A stretch of 64,000 bases of DNA from CAJCIS01 sp965276755. GTDB taxonomy: Bacteria; Pseudomonadota; Alphaproteobacteria; Acetobacterales; Acetobacteraceae. The stretch is taken from the NCBI GenBank assembly GCA_965276755.1, contig OZ255625.1, forward strand, positions 620,001 through 684,000, in the 5' to 3' direction. Numbering within the stretch: the stretch's first letter is position 1; every line of letters starts with the position of its first letter. The position numbers and the translations under genes were made by a program. Shown here in pieces: positions 15,310-24,697 of the stretch. Under the pieces are notes generated by a model that saw only the letters and a program-made list of their open reading frames with translations, was not told the origin of the DNA and did not search any database.

Positions 15310-18240
15310 ATGAGCCATCGCGCAGGTGCGCAGCCCAAGCATAGCGCGACCGTGCGGGTGGAGCTGACGCCACAGCCGGGCGGGCGCATACGCGCGCTAC
15401 TGCGCGGGCGTGGCGCGGCCGATCTTGCCGAAATCGGCGTCAAGTTCGATGGCGTGCTGCACGCGATCTTGGCTCCCGAGCCTGGACCGCGCGGCGCGCG
15501 CGTGGTGACGATCGACCTGCCGCGGCATCTGCTGTTTGCCGCGTTGGAACTGATGCGCCTGCCGTCGTGCGAGAGCCTCACGGCCCTGCCCTATCCGCTT
15601 GCGCCTGCCTACGGGCTGGAGCTGGAGCCACCGGCGCTGCAGGGGCTGGAGGTTATCGGCGGCTTTTCCGGCGCGGCCTTCCTGGCCGATACCATCGGCG
15701 TCGAGTTGCTGGATGGCGCCCGTCTGGCGGGCCAGGGCATCGCCACCCGCCAGCCGGATATTTGCCGCTGGAGCTATCGCATCCCGCTGGCCAGCCTGTC
15801 GCCGCCATCTGTGGGTTCTGCACTCGGCCTGCGCGTGGGGGGCATGGCGAGCGGACTGGCGCCCCTGAACCTGGCGGCCAATGCGCTCGGCGTGCTCGGG
15901 TGCCTCGACGTCGTGACGCCGACGCGGGTGGAGGGCTGGGCGCTGCGCCTTGCGGCGGGCGTCGCGCCGCCGCTGCTGGACGTGCTGATCGATGGTGACG
16001 TGGTGGGCACGGCCGCACCCGATCAGTTGCGCACCGACATTGCACGGGCGGACGGCCAGACGGGCGGCACGCGCTGCGGCTTTTTCTTCGATTTGCCAAA
16101 GCCTGCGGACGGGGCCGCGGCCAAGCGCATCAGCGTGCGCCTGGCCGGCACGCGCACGGAGCTGACGGGCAGCCCCGTCGTGGTCGATCCCATGCCCGCG
16201 CTGATGGGCCGCTTCGATACGCTGCACGGCATGTCCGCCCATGGCTGGGCGCTGGACCGCACCCGGCCGGACCAGCGCGTCATGGTCGAAGTGGTCGGGC
16301 CGGGCGGCGAGGTTCTGGGCAGCGGACCCGCCAGCCATTTCCGCGGGGACCTTTTGGGTGCGGGACTGGCCGAGGGGTTGTGCGCCTTCAAGGTCGATAT
16401 TTCCGCCCATTACGAGCGCCTGATCGGCCAGGAAATCTCCGTGCGCTTTGCCGGCACCGGATCGATGGTCGCCGGTTCGCCCATTCGCATCACGCAGAAT
16501 GGCAACATGCAGCGCTTCCTGCGCCGGCGGGACGTGCTGCTCAACAAGCCAGGCGTGCTGCCGCGCCTGCGCCGCGCGCTGACCCATCGCGCCGGCGATA
16601 CGGGCATTTCCATCATCATGCCGGTCTACAACACGCCGCGCGCCTGGCTGAGCGAGGCGCTGGAGAGCGTGCGCCACCAATTCTGCGATGCGTGGGAGCT
16701 GATTTGCATCGATGACGGATCGAGCGCGCCCCATGTGCGCCCGCTGATCGAGAGCTATGCCGCGCGAGACCCGCGCGTGAGGCTGCTGAGTTCGCCGCAG
16801 AATGTCGGCGTGACGCGCGCGACCAATTTCGGTCTGCGCGCGGCGAACTACCCATACGTGACGTTCCTGGATCACGACGATTACCTGGAACCCGATGCGG
16901 TCTGGCAGCTGATCCGCACGGCGCGGCAGACGAATGCCGACCTGATCTATGGCGACGAGGCGCTGACCGACGAGCATCTGCGCGGCATTCTGGAATTCCG
17001 CCTGCGGCCGGCGTTTTCCCATGATTTCTATTTGAGCCACCCCTATTTCGTGCACCCGGTCTGCGTGCGCACCGAAGTGGCACGGCGGGTCGGCGGCTGG
17101 GATGAGAGCCTGGCCATTTCAGCCGACGTCGATTTCGTGCTGCGCGTGATCGAGCAGGCGCGCAGCGTGGCGCATGTGCCCGCCGTGCTCTATCGCTGGC
17201 GCACGCATGAGGGCAGCACGGGGCACGCCAAGCAGAACGACGTGATGGCGGCGACCATTGGCGCATTGCAGCGCCACGTGGACCGGATGGGCCTGGGGGC
17301 GCGTGTCAGCGAAGGACCATGGTTCAACCAGTTCCATGTCGATTGGCCGAGCGATGACGGGCTGATCCTGATCGTGGTCCCGACGAAGAACGGGCATGCG
17401 TTTTTGCGCAAGGCGGTCGAGTCCATCGAGCGGACGGCGGCGGGTGCGGCCTACCGGCTGGTGGTGATCGATCATGAGTCCGACGAACCGGCGTCGATTG
17501 CCTATTTGCGTGAAATCGCGGCCAGGCACGTGGTGATGCCTTATGCGGGCGAATTCAACTTCTCGCGCATGAACAATGAGGCGGTGGCGCTTCATGGCGG
17601 CGATGCGCGCTATGTACTATTTTTGAATAACGATATCGAGGCGACGCAGGATGGCTGGCTTGACCGGCTGCGCAGCCTGGCGCATCGCCCCGAAGTGGGC
17701 GCCGTGGGAGCGCTGCTGATGTACAGCGACCAGCGCGTGCAGCATGCCGGCGTGGTGCTGGGGTTCAATAATTCGGCCGATCACGCGCTGCGGTTGCAGG
17801 ATGTGTATCTGGATCGTGCCGGGCGGCGGAACCTTGGCTATAATTGCGGGCTGACATCGGTGCGCGATTACTCGGCGGTGACCGCTGCGTGCATGATGAT
17901 GCGCGCTGACGTGTTCGCCCAGGTTGGCGGGTTCGAGGAAAAGTTCGGCATCGGCTTCAACGACACGGATTTGTGCCTGCGCATCGGGCAGGCGGGGTAT
18001 CGCGTGCTGTATGATGGCTACACGATGCTGTTTCATTATGAGTCAGCGACGCGCGCGCAGACCAAGCAGGTGTTTCATCCGGCCGATACGCGGCGGATGA
18101 CGCGGCGTTGGGGCAAGATGCTGAAGGCGGGCGATCCGTTCTATAATCCCAACCTCAGCCTCAAGACGCAGGATCATGTGCCCAGGGAGGACGAAGGGTG
18201 CAGGATTGTCTATGCGCCGCGGGTGACGCAATTGCGGTAA
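15310..18240 (+). CDS. Large glycosyltransferase with two GT2 domains
   Basis: 976-residue protein. Residues 1 to about 420 hold beta-rich modules of unknown type; at least two are similar to each other (each has a GWAL motif, then a V.V.DG/GG strand pair and an RGD/RTD-like Arg-Asp before a Gly-rich turn). A first GT-A domain begins near residue 433 (ISIIMPVYNTPRAWL, then CIDDGSSAP and FLDHDDYLEPDA). A second begins near residue 690 (LILIVVPTKNGHAFL, with FLNNDIEATQDGWL). Two-domain GT2 proteins of this layout build O-antigen or exopolysaccharide. The gene is divergent from the dTDP-rhamnose operon, so rhamnan synthesis is a reasonable inference. ATG at 15310 follows a GGGG stretch. Confidence 0.88.
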   Translation: MSHRAGAQPKHSATVRVELTPQPGGRIRALLRGRGAADLAEIGVKFDGVLHAILAPEPGPRGARVVTIDLPRHLLFAALELMRLPSCESLTALPYPLAPAYGLELEPPALQGLEVIGGFSGAAFLADTIGVELLDGARLAGQGIATRQPDICRWSYRIPLASLSPPSVGSALGLRVGGMASGLAPLNLAANALGVLGCLDVVTPTRVEGWALRLAAGVAPPLLDVLIDGDVVGTAAPDQLRTDIARADGQTGGTRCGFFFDLPKPADGAAAKRISVRLAGTRTELTGSPVVVDPMPALMGRFDTLHGMSAHGWALDRTRPDQRVMVEVVGPGGEVLGSGPASHFRGDLLGAGLAEGLCAFKVDISAHYERLIGQEISVRFAGTGSMVAGSPIRITQNGNMQRFLRRRDVLLNKPGVLPRLRRALTHRAGDTGISIIMPVYNTPRAWLSEALESVRHQFCDAWELICIDDGSSAPHVRPLIESYAARDPRVRLLSSPQNVGVTRATNFGLRAANYPYVTFLDHDDYLEPDAVWQLIRTARQTNADLIYGDEALTDEHLRGILEFRLRPAFSHDFYLSHPYFVHPVCVRTEVARRVGGWDESLAISADVDFVLRVIEQARSVAHVPAVLYRWRTHEGSTGHAKQNDVMAATIGALQRHVDRMGLGARVSEGPWFNQFHVDWPSDDGLILIVVPTKNGHAFLRKAVESIERTAAGAAYRLVVIDHESDEPASIAYLREIAARHVVMPYAGEFNFSRMNNEAVALHGGDARYVLFLNNDIEATQDGWLDRLRSLAHRPEVGAVGALLMYSDQRVQHAGVVLGFNNSADHALRLQDVYLDRAGRRNLGYNCGLTSVRDYSAVTAACMMMRADVFAQVGGFEEKFGIGFNDTDLCLRIGQAGYRVLYDGYTMLFHYESATRAQTKQVFHPADTRRMTRRWGKMLKAGDPFYNPNLSLKTQDHVPREDEGCRIVYAPRVTQLR

Positions 18241-18242
18241 GG

Positions 18243-18352
18243 AAGGCTGGGGGGAGATGTGCCATCCCCCCCCAGACCCCCCGTCGATTTTTAGGCCTCG
18301 CCTTAAATGATGACGGGGGGTCTGGGGGGAATGGCACATTCCCCCCAGTTCT
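18243..18352. repeat. Family A hairpin, copy 5
   Basis: Near-perfect complete hairpin three bases after the glycosyltransferase stop and just before the convergent GH44 gene end. The loop reads TTTTTAGGCCTCGCCTTAAAT. CTTTTCTT follows. It should terminate transcription from both sides. Confidence 0.92.
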
Positions 18353-18357
18353 TTTCT

Positions 18358-19953
18358 TCATCCTGGGGGTAAAACATACAGCGTAACGCTCTGCGCAGGC
18401 ACCGTATCGCTCAAAGTGCCGCCCGACCAAGCCTGATTGCCAAGCTGCGTGATCGTATTCGACGAGGTCAGTTGCCACCGCTGCGCCGACCCCGAACCCG
18501 CAAAATGCGCCAGGCTGACGCTAATCGGCGCCGCACTCTGCACCTTGTTGATGACCATCAATGTCAGCGCTCCATCCTTGGCGCGCGTTGCGGCAAACGC
18601 GGAAAGGGTGTCTGGATTGGCCACGCCGGCGGAAACGCCGGTTTCGCCAAAGCCGCTTTTAGCACCATCATAGTTGCGATACATCTGCATCGCCTTGTAG
18701 GTGGGCGTGCTGGCAGCCGGCACGGTCCAGCGCGTGCCGATATTCAGGCCGTAGGCGCCGAAGATGCCATAGATGTCGGCCTGCGTGGTCGCTCCATTCA
18801 TGTTGGCCTCGTCGCCCCAATTGTATTCGGTGATCGCCACGGGTGTGCCGGCATAATACGCGCTTGAAATCCAGGCCTGCAGGCGCGGGATAAGAAAGAC
18901 GGGCGCATTGATCCAGCTTTCGGATTTGTAATTCGGATCCCAGAGCTGGCGCGTGGAACGGTTGCGCAATTGCTGCGCCGCCAGGCTGTCATCGTTGCTG
19001 TACTCGCCGCCTTGCGGATAGAAATGCACGCTGAGCACATCGACGGGGTGGCCGACCGCCTTCCACTGGCCCAGCAGCCACGGGATGTAATCCACGCCGC
19101 CCTGAATGCCGGCGTGATCGGGATAGGTATAGCCATGGCCGGGCGCGTATTGCTGGTCGTAGCCGTCGTAGAAATAGGCTTCCCAGCCCCATTCCTCGGG
19201 TGCCGCAACCAGCGCATTGGCATCCACCGCCTTGATCCTGGCGGACGCGGCAATCACGTCGTTTGCGTATTCGGTTCCGTGCGGCCCGATCGGGTGCGCG
19301 TCCCTATGCGTGGCAAACCAGATGCTGGCCTCATTGTCCATGAGGTAGTAGCCGACGCCGCCCTCGGCGGACTTGCCCCAGGTTTTCGTCAGGTGCCTGA
19401 TCCAGGCTTGCTCCTTTGCAGGATTGTCCTTGACGTAGGCAATTAGCGGGTTGTTGCCGGTGATGTCGGTGCTGCAATCGGTCAGCAGGCCATCTCCGGC
19501 ATTGGTGTCATAAGGATCGACGCTGCATTGGGACCCGTATTGCGACACCGGAAAACTCGGCAGAATGGCGCGATTTGCGCCCAGCTTGGCGACGTAGCCG
19601 AGCAGCGGCACGGTCAGCATGCTCTGCGCACCGGCCGCAACATCGGCGGCGACGAATGCATCAGCGGAGGAACCTTGTGTGGCCGACGGATCGGGATAGC
19701 TCTCGAAATAATAGTCGCTGGCCGTGTTGCTGGCCGAGGCACGCCAATTATACGTGCTCGTGCGATTGCCGCCCGAGCGATTGAGCGGCGCATTCAGCGC
19801 GGTCAGATCGGATTGGGCGGCAAAGGCCACGCCATAGATCAGCGGCGAAATCGCGTGCTGGTTCGCGGTCGCGTCCACGGTTATGCCTGTCTGGGCGTGA
19901 AGGCAGGTCGTGGCGGATGCCAGCAGGGCAGCGGGCAGGATGATGTTGCGCAT
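18358..19953 (-). CDS. Secreted glycoside hydrolase family 44 endoglucanase
   Basis: 531-residue secreted enzyme. A signal peptide covers about residues 1-20 (MRNIILPAALLASATTCLHA, cleavage after HA). The GH44 catalytic domain follows: NRSGGNRTSTYNW, the acid/base in YYLMDNEASIWF (Glu208), VDVLSVHFYPQGG, and the nucleophile in VAITEYNWGDE (Glu376). A beta-sandwich end (about 440-531) closes the protein, as in known GH44 enzymes. The family cleaves beta-1,4-glucans such as xyloglucan or carboxymethyl cellulose. It stands alone between a convergent glycosyltransferase and the divergent nudC gene. It points to a soil or plant-litter habitat. Confidence 0.9.
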   Translation of the reverse strand: MRNIILPAALLASATTCLHAQTGITVDATANQHAISPLIYGVAFAAQSDLTALNAPLNRSGGNRTSTYNWRASASNTASDYYFESYPDPSATQGSSADAFVAADVAAGAQSMLTVPLLGYVAKLGANRAILPSFPVSQYGSQCSVDPYDTNAGDGLLTDCSTDITGNNPLIAYVKDNPAKEQAWIRHLTKTWGKSAEGGVGYYLMDNEASIWFATHRDAHPIGPHGTEYANDVIAASARIKAVDANALVAAPEEWGWEAYFYDGYDQQYAPGHGYTYPDHAGIQGGVDYIPWLLGQWKAVGHPVDVLSVHFYPQGGEYSNDDSLAAQQLRNRSTRQLWDPNYKSESWINAPVFLIPRLQAWISSAYYAGTPVAITEYNWGDEANMNGATTQADIYGIFGAYGLNIGTRWTVPAASTPTYKAMQMYRNYDGAKSGFGETGVSAGVANPDTLSAFAATRAKDGALTLMVINKVQSAAPISVSLAHFAGSGSAQRWQLTSSNTITQLGNQAWSGGTLSDTVPAQSVTLYVLPPG

Positions 19954-20063
19954 GTTGTGCCTCCTGGGTTTACCGAAGACTTAACCACACGTTAAAGTTG
20001 CATTAGGGTTCCAGCGTCAGCGCCCTCTGGCCTTTTGCCGGTCTTTCTTGCACCTAGGCCCGC

Positions 20064-20969
20064 ATGCGCCCGAACGCCCTCACCGGCAGCCCCCTGGACC
20101 GCGCCGGCACGCGCCGGGCCGATAGCGCCTGGGCCGCCGCCCACCTCGCCGACCCGGCCAGCCTGTTCCTGCCGGTCTGGCGAGGCCGCAACCTGATGGC
20201 GTCGCAGCCCGATGGCGCGCACCGCGCCGTGCTGCTGCCCACGCAGGACGTGGCGGCCCTGCTGCCCGATGCCACCTGGGCGCTGATGGGGCTGCTTGAC
20301 GGCGTGGCGGTCTTCGCGCTCGATGTCTCTGCACTCGAGACCCCCCTGCCCCACACGTCGCCGGCGCGCTTCATCGACCTGCGCCGCATTGGTGGCGCGG
20401 TGGCGCCGCGCGATGCCGCGCTGCTCGCCCACGCGCGCGCGCTTGCGCATTGGCGCACGCGCAACCGCTTTTGCGGTGTCTGCGGCGCGGCCAACGCGCC
20501 CAGCCAGGCCGGCCATGTGCTGCTGTGCCAGGGCTGCGGCGCGCATCATTTTCCGCGCACCGATCCGGCGGTCATCATGCTCGTCATCCACCGCCACCCC
20601 GAGCACGGCGAGCGCGCTTTGCTCGGCCAGCCGGTGGCGTTGCGCGACATGCGCGTCTTCACCACGCTGGCCGGGTTCGTCGAGCCGGGCGAGAGCCTGG
20701 AGGAGGCGGTGGCGCGCGAAGTGGCCGAGGAGACGGGCGTGATTGCGGTGCGTGCGCGCTATCATTCCAGCCAGCCCTGGCCATTCCCCGGCAGCATCAT
20801 GCTGGGCTTTCATGCCGAAGCGGAGAGTGAGGAAATCACGATTGACCCACACGAAATCGTGGACGCCGCCTGGTTCACGCGCGCGCAACTGCGCGCGCCG
20901 GAAGGCTTCATCCTGCCGCCGGATTTTTCCATCGCGCGCCGGCTGATCGATGAATGGCTGAACCAATGA
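20064..20969 (+). CDS. nudC: NADH pyrophosphatase (Nudix hydrolase)
   Basis: 301-residue Nudix enzyme that splits NADH/NAD+ to NMN(H) and AMP and, in characterised homologues, removes NAD caps from RNA. A zinc ribbon (FCGVCGAANAP then LLCQGCGAHHFPR, four Cys) precedes the Nudix box GFVEPGESLEEAVAREVAEE. The NudC-specific SQPWPFPGSIM follows near residue 235. Start ATG at 20064, no strong Shine-Dalgarno. The stop overlaps the next start (ATGA). Confidence 0.95.
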   Translation: MRPNALTGSPLDRAGTRRADSAWAAAHLADPASLFLPVWRGRNLMASQPDGAHRAVLLPTQDVAALLPDATWALMGLLDGVAVFALDVSALETPLPHTSPARFIDLRRIGGAVAPRDAALLAHARALAHWRTRNRFCGVCGAANAPSQAGHVLLCQGCGAHHFPRTDPAVIMLVIHRHPEHGERALLGQPVALRDMRVFTTLAGFVEPGESLEEAVAREVAEETGVIAVRARYHSSQPWPFPGSIMLGFHAEAESEEITIDPHEIVDAAWFTRAQLRAPEGFILPPDFSIARRLIDEWLNQ

Positions 20970-21253
20970 GGCGCGCGTTGAGCCTCTGCGCGCTGCTGAG
21001 CGCAGCTTCGTGCGGCGCTCCGCCGCGCGGACCTATGGCGTTCTGCCAGGCGCAGGCGGAAAGCACGCCCGCGGTAAAGGAGATGACGCTGAAAAGCGTG
21101 AGCAACCCCTATTTCATGAGCCAGTCCGCGGACCTGATTGCGTCAACCAGGGCCCGGGCGGTGAATGATTGCCTGAAGCGGCAGGGCGTTATTGCAGCTG
21201 GTGACGGCGTTGAGCGCGTGCCGCAATCCGGCGGAACGATATTTGGAAAGTAG
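20966..21253 (+). CDS. Small secreted protein, unknown
   Basis: 95-residue protein coupled to nudC by an ATGA overlap. The N-terminus (MRRALSLCALLSAASCGAPP) is a signal peptide. The Cys after SAAS is a weak lipobox candidate, so a lipoprotein is possible. The mature part is small and mixed, with two Cys outside the signal and no recognised family. An in-frame ATG at 20954 would place the start inside nudC and is less likely. Confidence 0.6.
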   Translation: MRRALSLCALLSAASCGAPPRGPMAFCQAQAESTPAVKEMTLKSVSNPYFMSQSADLIASTRARAVNDCLKRQGVIAAGDGVERVPQSGGTIFGK

Positions 21254-21257
21254 CGCG

Positions 21258-21308
21258 GGCCTAAAATGAAGACGGGGGTCTGTGGGACCGGCACGGTCCT
21301 CCAGTTCT
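21258..21308. repeat. Family A single arm, degenerate
   Basis: Right-type arm only: loop remnant GGGCCTAAAATGAA, then GACGGGGGTCTGTGGGACCG and a GGTCCTCCAG end. No left arm is found before it; the small secreted gene stops at 21253. The inner GGACCGGCACGGTCC forms its own short hairpin. Confidence 0.75.
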
Positions 21309-21455
21309 TCCTTCTGGTGCGTCAACATACTGGCAATTGGTATCATTCACGACAGCTTGTCGCCGGATGCTGCAACTTCCCGATTAGCGTATCGTCCTGA
21401 CAGCCAGCCGCACCCTGTCACGAAACCGCAATCAGCGGCGCAAGGGAGAACGAAT

Positions 21456-21710
21456 ATGTCCAACGTGAAAATCGCAGCCTATGCCGCAGCGCTGGCGCTG
21501 ATTTTTGGCGCGTCCGCCACTGCCCAGCAGACCGCCCCTCAAGGCCAGGCGGCGGGCACGACATCCGGGCCCGCATCGGGCAGCAACGTTGAATCCAGTG
21601 CCGCCACGCAGAAAAAGGCCGGCACGCCGGATAGCGGCGCTGTCAGCGCTGGGGCGCCGGGGGCTGCGGCGGCAAAAGGCACCGAAAGTGGGCAGAAGCC
21701 CAAGGCTTGA
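21456..21710 (+). CDS. Small secreted low-complexity protein
   Basis: 84-residue protein with a clear signal peptide (about residues 1-23, ending in SATAQQ). The mature part of about 60 residues consists almost entirely of Ala, Gly, Ser, Thr, Gln, Pro and Lys with no predicted fold. AAGGGAG lies upstream of the ATG at 21456. Proteins like this are common in acetic acid bacteria and relatives but have no assigned role. Convergent with the small membrane protein gene; a family A hairpin separates them. Confidence 0.65.
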   Translation: MSNVKIAAYAAALALIFGASATAQQTAPQGQAAGTTSGPASGSNVESSAATQKKAGTPDSGAVSAGAPGAAAAKGTESGQKPKA

Positions 21711-21725
21711 ACGGCGAAGCTAAGG

Positions 21726-21833
21726 AAGATTGGGGGAGATGTGCCATCCCCCCCAAACCCCCCTTCGATTTTAAGACCTCGCCTTCAATAATGACGGGGG
21801 GTCTGGGGGGGATGGCACATCTCCCCCAGCCTT
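21726..21833. repeat. Family A hairpin, copy 6
   Basis: Complete canonical hairpin between convergent small genes. The loop is CGATTTTAAGACCTCGCCTT followed by CAATA. The final CCTTA holds the stop codon of the membrane protein gene (21832-21834, - strand), as at the rfbB end. Confidence 0.92.
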
Positions 21834-22098
21834 ACCCGGCGCGACGCGACCTCAACGAAGGCGCCACCCAGATGCCGAACGCCGCAAAGGCGATCGCCCC
21901 GGCCACCAGCGCAACGCTCAGCAGGATCGTGGCCGCGCGCATGAGCAGCGCCGCCGCAGGACCGGCCAGACGCCCGAGACCCACCATGATCGCAACGAGG
22001 GCAAGCCCCCACACGACACCCGCCCATCGCCGTCGCGGCCTGGCGCGAGGCAAGTAGTGGACAGGGGCAACGACGGACGGATTTGATTGCCGGCGCAT
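21832..22098 (-). CDS. Small membrane protein, unknown
   Basis: 88-residue protein with a basic N-terminus (residues 1-27, Arg-rich) and two transmembrane helices (about 29-46 and 54-80). The ATG at 22098 lies 61 bp beyond the stop of the alpha-E gene on the same strand, so it may be the last gene of that operon. An upstream in-frame extension to 22203 would overlap that gene and is rejected. No family recognised. Confidence 0.5.
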   Translation of the reverse strand: MRRQSNPSVVAPVHYLPRARPRRRWAGVVWGLALVAIMVGLGRLAGPAAALLMRAATILLSVALVAGAIAFAAFGIWVAPSLRSRRAG

Positions 22099-22159
22099 GA
22101 TGGGCAGACTGGCGCACGCGCGGTAAACCCGCAAGCGCGTACACCGAAGGTTGAGGCCG

Positions 22160-23182
22160 TCAGGCCGCCGCGGCGGGAGGCCAGAAAGCCGCGGCAACGG
22201 CATTATGCACGAAAGTCAATTGCAACTGCACGTAGTCCATAAATTCATGCAAACCCCGTTGCAGGATCATTTCGATCGTCTGATCTGCAAGGGCCGCGCG
22301 CAATTCATCCAGCCGCTCCTGCGCGGCATAGGTGCCACGCAGCCCCCAGCCGGAGCTGAGCAGGCTCAGATAGGTATCGGCCTGGCTGACGCAGAGTACG
22401 ACCGAGCGGGGAAAGCTGTGATTGAGCAACAGAAAGCCCGCAACCAGGCCCGGCGTCATCTCTGACGGATGAACGCGGCGGAAGGCGTGATAGCCCGAGG
22501 CCGCGCGCAGCAGCGCGTGCCATTGCGCGACATCGACAGCCCCGCCCACATCGCTCACCGAGGGCAGCAGCGTGTGATATTTGATATCGACCAGGCGCGA
22601 AGTCTGATCACCGCGTTCGAGGTATTTGCCGATGCAGTAGAAGGCCCAGCCCTGGTCACGGAACATTGTGCCCTCGGTAATGCCGGTATGGGTCTGGCAG
22701 GCTTCTTTCAGAAACGTGCAGAGCGAGGAGACGCGCGAGGGCGCGGCATCGGCCGCGGTCAGCGTGCGCACGCGGTTGCTGAACATGTTGATGTGCGCCC
22801 ACATCTCGGTCGAAATCAGCGGGCGCAGCGCGCGTGCATTCTCGCGGGCGGCGATCATGCAGGATACGATGGAGTTGGGGTTGCCGCGGTCTATCAGGTA
22901 GAAATCGAGCACGCTCTCGGCGTTGGCCGCGCGATGGCTCTTGAAGAAGGCTTCGTCATCGGCATTGATGCGCACCACGGATTCCCAGCCCGATTGATCG
23001 GCGCCGTGGCGCACGAACGTGTCGGTGACATCGAGGATGCGCGCAAGCGCTTCGACACGCTCCATGTAGCGGGCGAGCCAGAAAAGGTTTTCGGCGTAGC
23101 GCGAGAGCAGCGCGGAATGGCGCGGGACCGCGTCATGCCTGGGGCCGCAAGACTGAGACTGTGACTGGGACTGTTCCTGCAT
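22160..23182 (-). CDS. Alpha-E domain protein (DUF403)
   Basis: 340-residue all-helical protein of the alpha-E family. The diagnostic start LLSRYAENLFWLARYMERVE (about residues 25-44) and the central FYCIGKYLERGDQTSRLVDI are present. An odd Ser/Gln repeat (QEQSQSQSQS) precedes the domain. Alpha-E proteins always accompany circularly permuted ATP-grasp ligases and transglutaminase-like proteins in a predicted peptide synthesis/modification system (described by Iyer and Aravind). The biochemical role is unknown. It lies three bases after the ATP-grasp gene, third in an operon transglutaminase - ATP-grasp - alpha-E. Confidence 0.92.
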   Translation of the reverse strand: MQEQSQSQSQSCGPRHDAVPRHSALLSRYAENLFWLARYMERVEALARILDVTDTFVRHGADQSGWESVVRINADDEAFFKSHRAANAESVLDFYLIDRGNPNSIVSCMIAARENARALRPLISTEMWAHINMFSNRVRTLTAADAAPSRVSSLCTFLKEACQTHTGITEGTMFRDQGWAFYCIGKYLERGDQTSRLVDIKYHTLLPSVSDVGGAVDVAQWHALLRAASGYHAFRRVHPSEMTPGLVAGFLLLNHSFPRSVVLCVSQADTYLSLLSSGWGLRGTYAAQERLDELRAALADQTIEMILQRGLHEFMDYVQLQLTFVHNAVAAAFWPPAAAA

Positions 23183-23185
23183 GGT

Positions 23186-24673
23186 CTATTCCAGGACCCA
23201 GGTGTCTTTCGACCCGCCGCCTTGCGAGGAATTGACGACGAGCGAACCTTCACGCAGCGCCACACGCGTCAGGCCGCCGGGCAGGACCCACGTCTTGTTG
23301 CCGGTAATGGCAAACGGCCGCAAATCGATGTGGCGGGGCGAGAGGCTGTTGCCGGAAAGCGTGGGCGACACCGATAAACTGATCATCGGCTGGCTGATGT
23401 AATTGGCCGGGTCGGCCAGGAGTTGCGCGCGGAAGGCATCGCGTTCGGCCACGCTGGCGTGCGGGCCGATGATCAGCCCATAGCCGCCCGATTCGCCCAC
23501 CGGCTTGACGACAAGGTCGGCGAGATTGTCGAGCGTGTAGGCCAGGCCATCCGCCTCGCCGCAAATATGCGTCTGCACGTTGGCCAAGATGGGTTCCTGG
23601 TCGAGGTAATAGCGGATGATGCGCGGCATGTAGGCGTAGATCGCCTTGTCATCGGCAATGCCGGTGCCTACGGCATTGGCCAGGCCCACGCGCCCGCGTC
23701 GCCAACACTCGATCAGGCCGCGCACGCCCAGCGTGCTGTCGGCACGAAAGACATCGGGGTCGAGAAAATCGTCGTTCAGGCGCCGATAGATCGAATGCAC
23801 CGGCGCCAGGCCCGCGGTCGTGCGCATCCAGACGCAGCCGTCTTCAACCACCAGGTCGCGACCCTCGACCAGCGGCACGCCCATTTCCCGCGCCAGAAAG
23901 ATATGCTCGAAATAGGCGGAGTTGTAAACGCCGGGCGAGAGCAGCACGACCTGCGGGTCGCTGACATGGGCGGGCGCAATTTCGGCCAACGCCTGCTGCA
24001 GGCGCATGCCGTAGCTGCCGACGGGGCGCACGGCAATGCCGTCCATCAGATCGCCGAACAGCCGGCGCGTCATGTTGCGGTTTTCAAGCACATAGGACAC
24101 GCCCGATGGCGTGCGCGCATTATCCTCCAGAACCAAAAAAGCCCCGGTCTCGTCACGCACGATATCGACGCCGCAGACATGCACATAGGTGCCGAGCGGC
24201 ACATCGAGCCCCACCATCTCCGGCCGGTAATTGCTGTTGCCCAGCACCAGCGCCCGCGGCACCACGTTATCGTTCAGGATATGCTGGTCGTGATAGGCGT
24301 CATGCAGAAAAGCGTTCAGCGCAGCCACGCGTTGGCAAACCCCGCGTTCCAGCACATCCCATTCGCGCGCCGTCAGCACGCGCGGAATTAGATCGAAGGG
24401 CAGGATGCGGTCGATCGCGTCCTTGTCCGAGTAGACGGTGAAGGTAATGCCCTGATTATACAATTCGGCTTCGGCAATCCTGGCGCGGCGGCCCAACTCG
24501 GCCGGGTCCATGCATGAGAGGCGCTCGGCAATCAGGGCAAGGGCCGGATCATGCGCGGCGCCGTCCATCAACTCGCAAAAGAAGTGCTTTTTGTCGTAGC
24601 CGTCCAACAACCCGTTTGCCGCCAGCACCCGATCAACCTCCGCCGCATGCCTGCCCAGTGTAGCCTGCGCCAT
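23186..24673 (-). CDS. Circularly permuted ATP-grasp ligase (CP_ATPgrasp)
   Basis: 495-residue member of the circularly permuted ATP-grasp family (formerly DUF404/DUF407). Visible family stretches: YDKKHFFCELMDG near the N-terminus, GVDIVRDETGAFLVLEDN, ARTPSGVSYVLENR, and the ATP-binding DLVVKPVGESGGYGLIIGP followed by a Gln/Ser-rich end. ATP-grasp enzymes form amide bonds through acyl-phosphates. In this context the product is thought to be a peptide or a peptide tag, but no substrate is known. The ATG at 24673 is followed downstream by the alpha-E gene. A 160-bp palindromic repeat separates it from the transglutaminase gene upstream. Confidence 0.92.
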   Translation of the reverse strand: MAQATLGRHAAEVDRVLAANGLLDGYDKKHFFCELMDGAAHDPALALIAERLSCMDPAELGRRARIAEAELYNQGITFTVYSDKDAIDRILPFDLIPRVLTAREWDVLERGVCQRVAALNAFLHDAYHDQHILNDNVVPRALVLGNSNYRPEMVGLDVPLGTYVHVCGVDIVRDETGAFLVLEDNARTPSGVSYVLENRNMTRRLFGDLMDGIAVRPVGSYGMRLQQALAEIAPAHVSDPQVVLLSPGVYNSAYFEHIFLAREMGVPLVEGRDLVVEDGCVWMRTTAGLAPVHSIYRRLNDDFLDPDVFRADSTLGVRGLIECWRRGRVGLANAVGTGIADDKAIYAYMPRIIRYYLDQEPILANVQTHICGEADGLAYTLDNLADLVVKPVGESGGYGLIIGPHASVAERDAFRAQLLADPANYISQPMISLSVSPTLSGNSLSPRHIDLRPFAITGNKTWVLPGGLTRVALREGSLVVNSSQGGGSKDTWVLE

Positions 24674-24697
24674 GACTCCCGCTGGCGCTAGCCGAAA

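Noticed and set aside
15397..17055. Long - strand frame (552 residues) opposite the tandem glycosyltransferase
   Set aside because: Composition is typical of an antisense shadow and the + strand frame has two clear GT2 domains.
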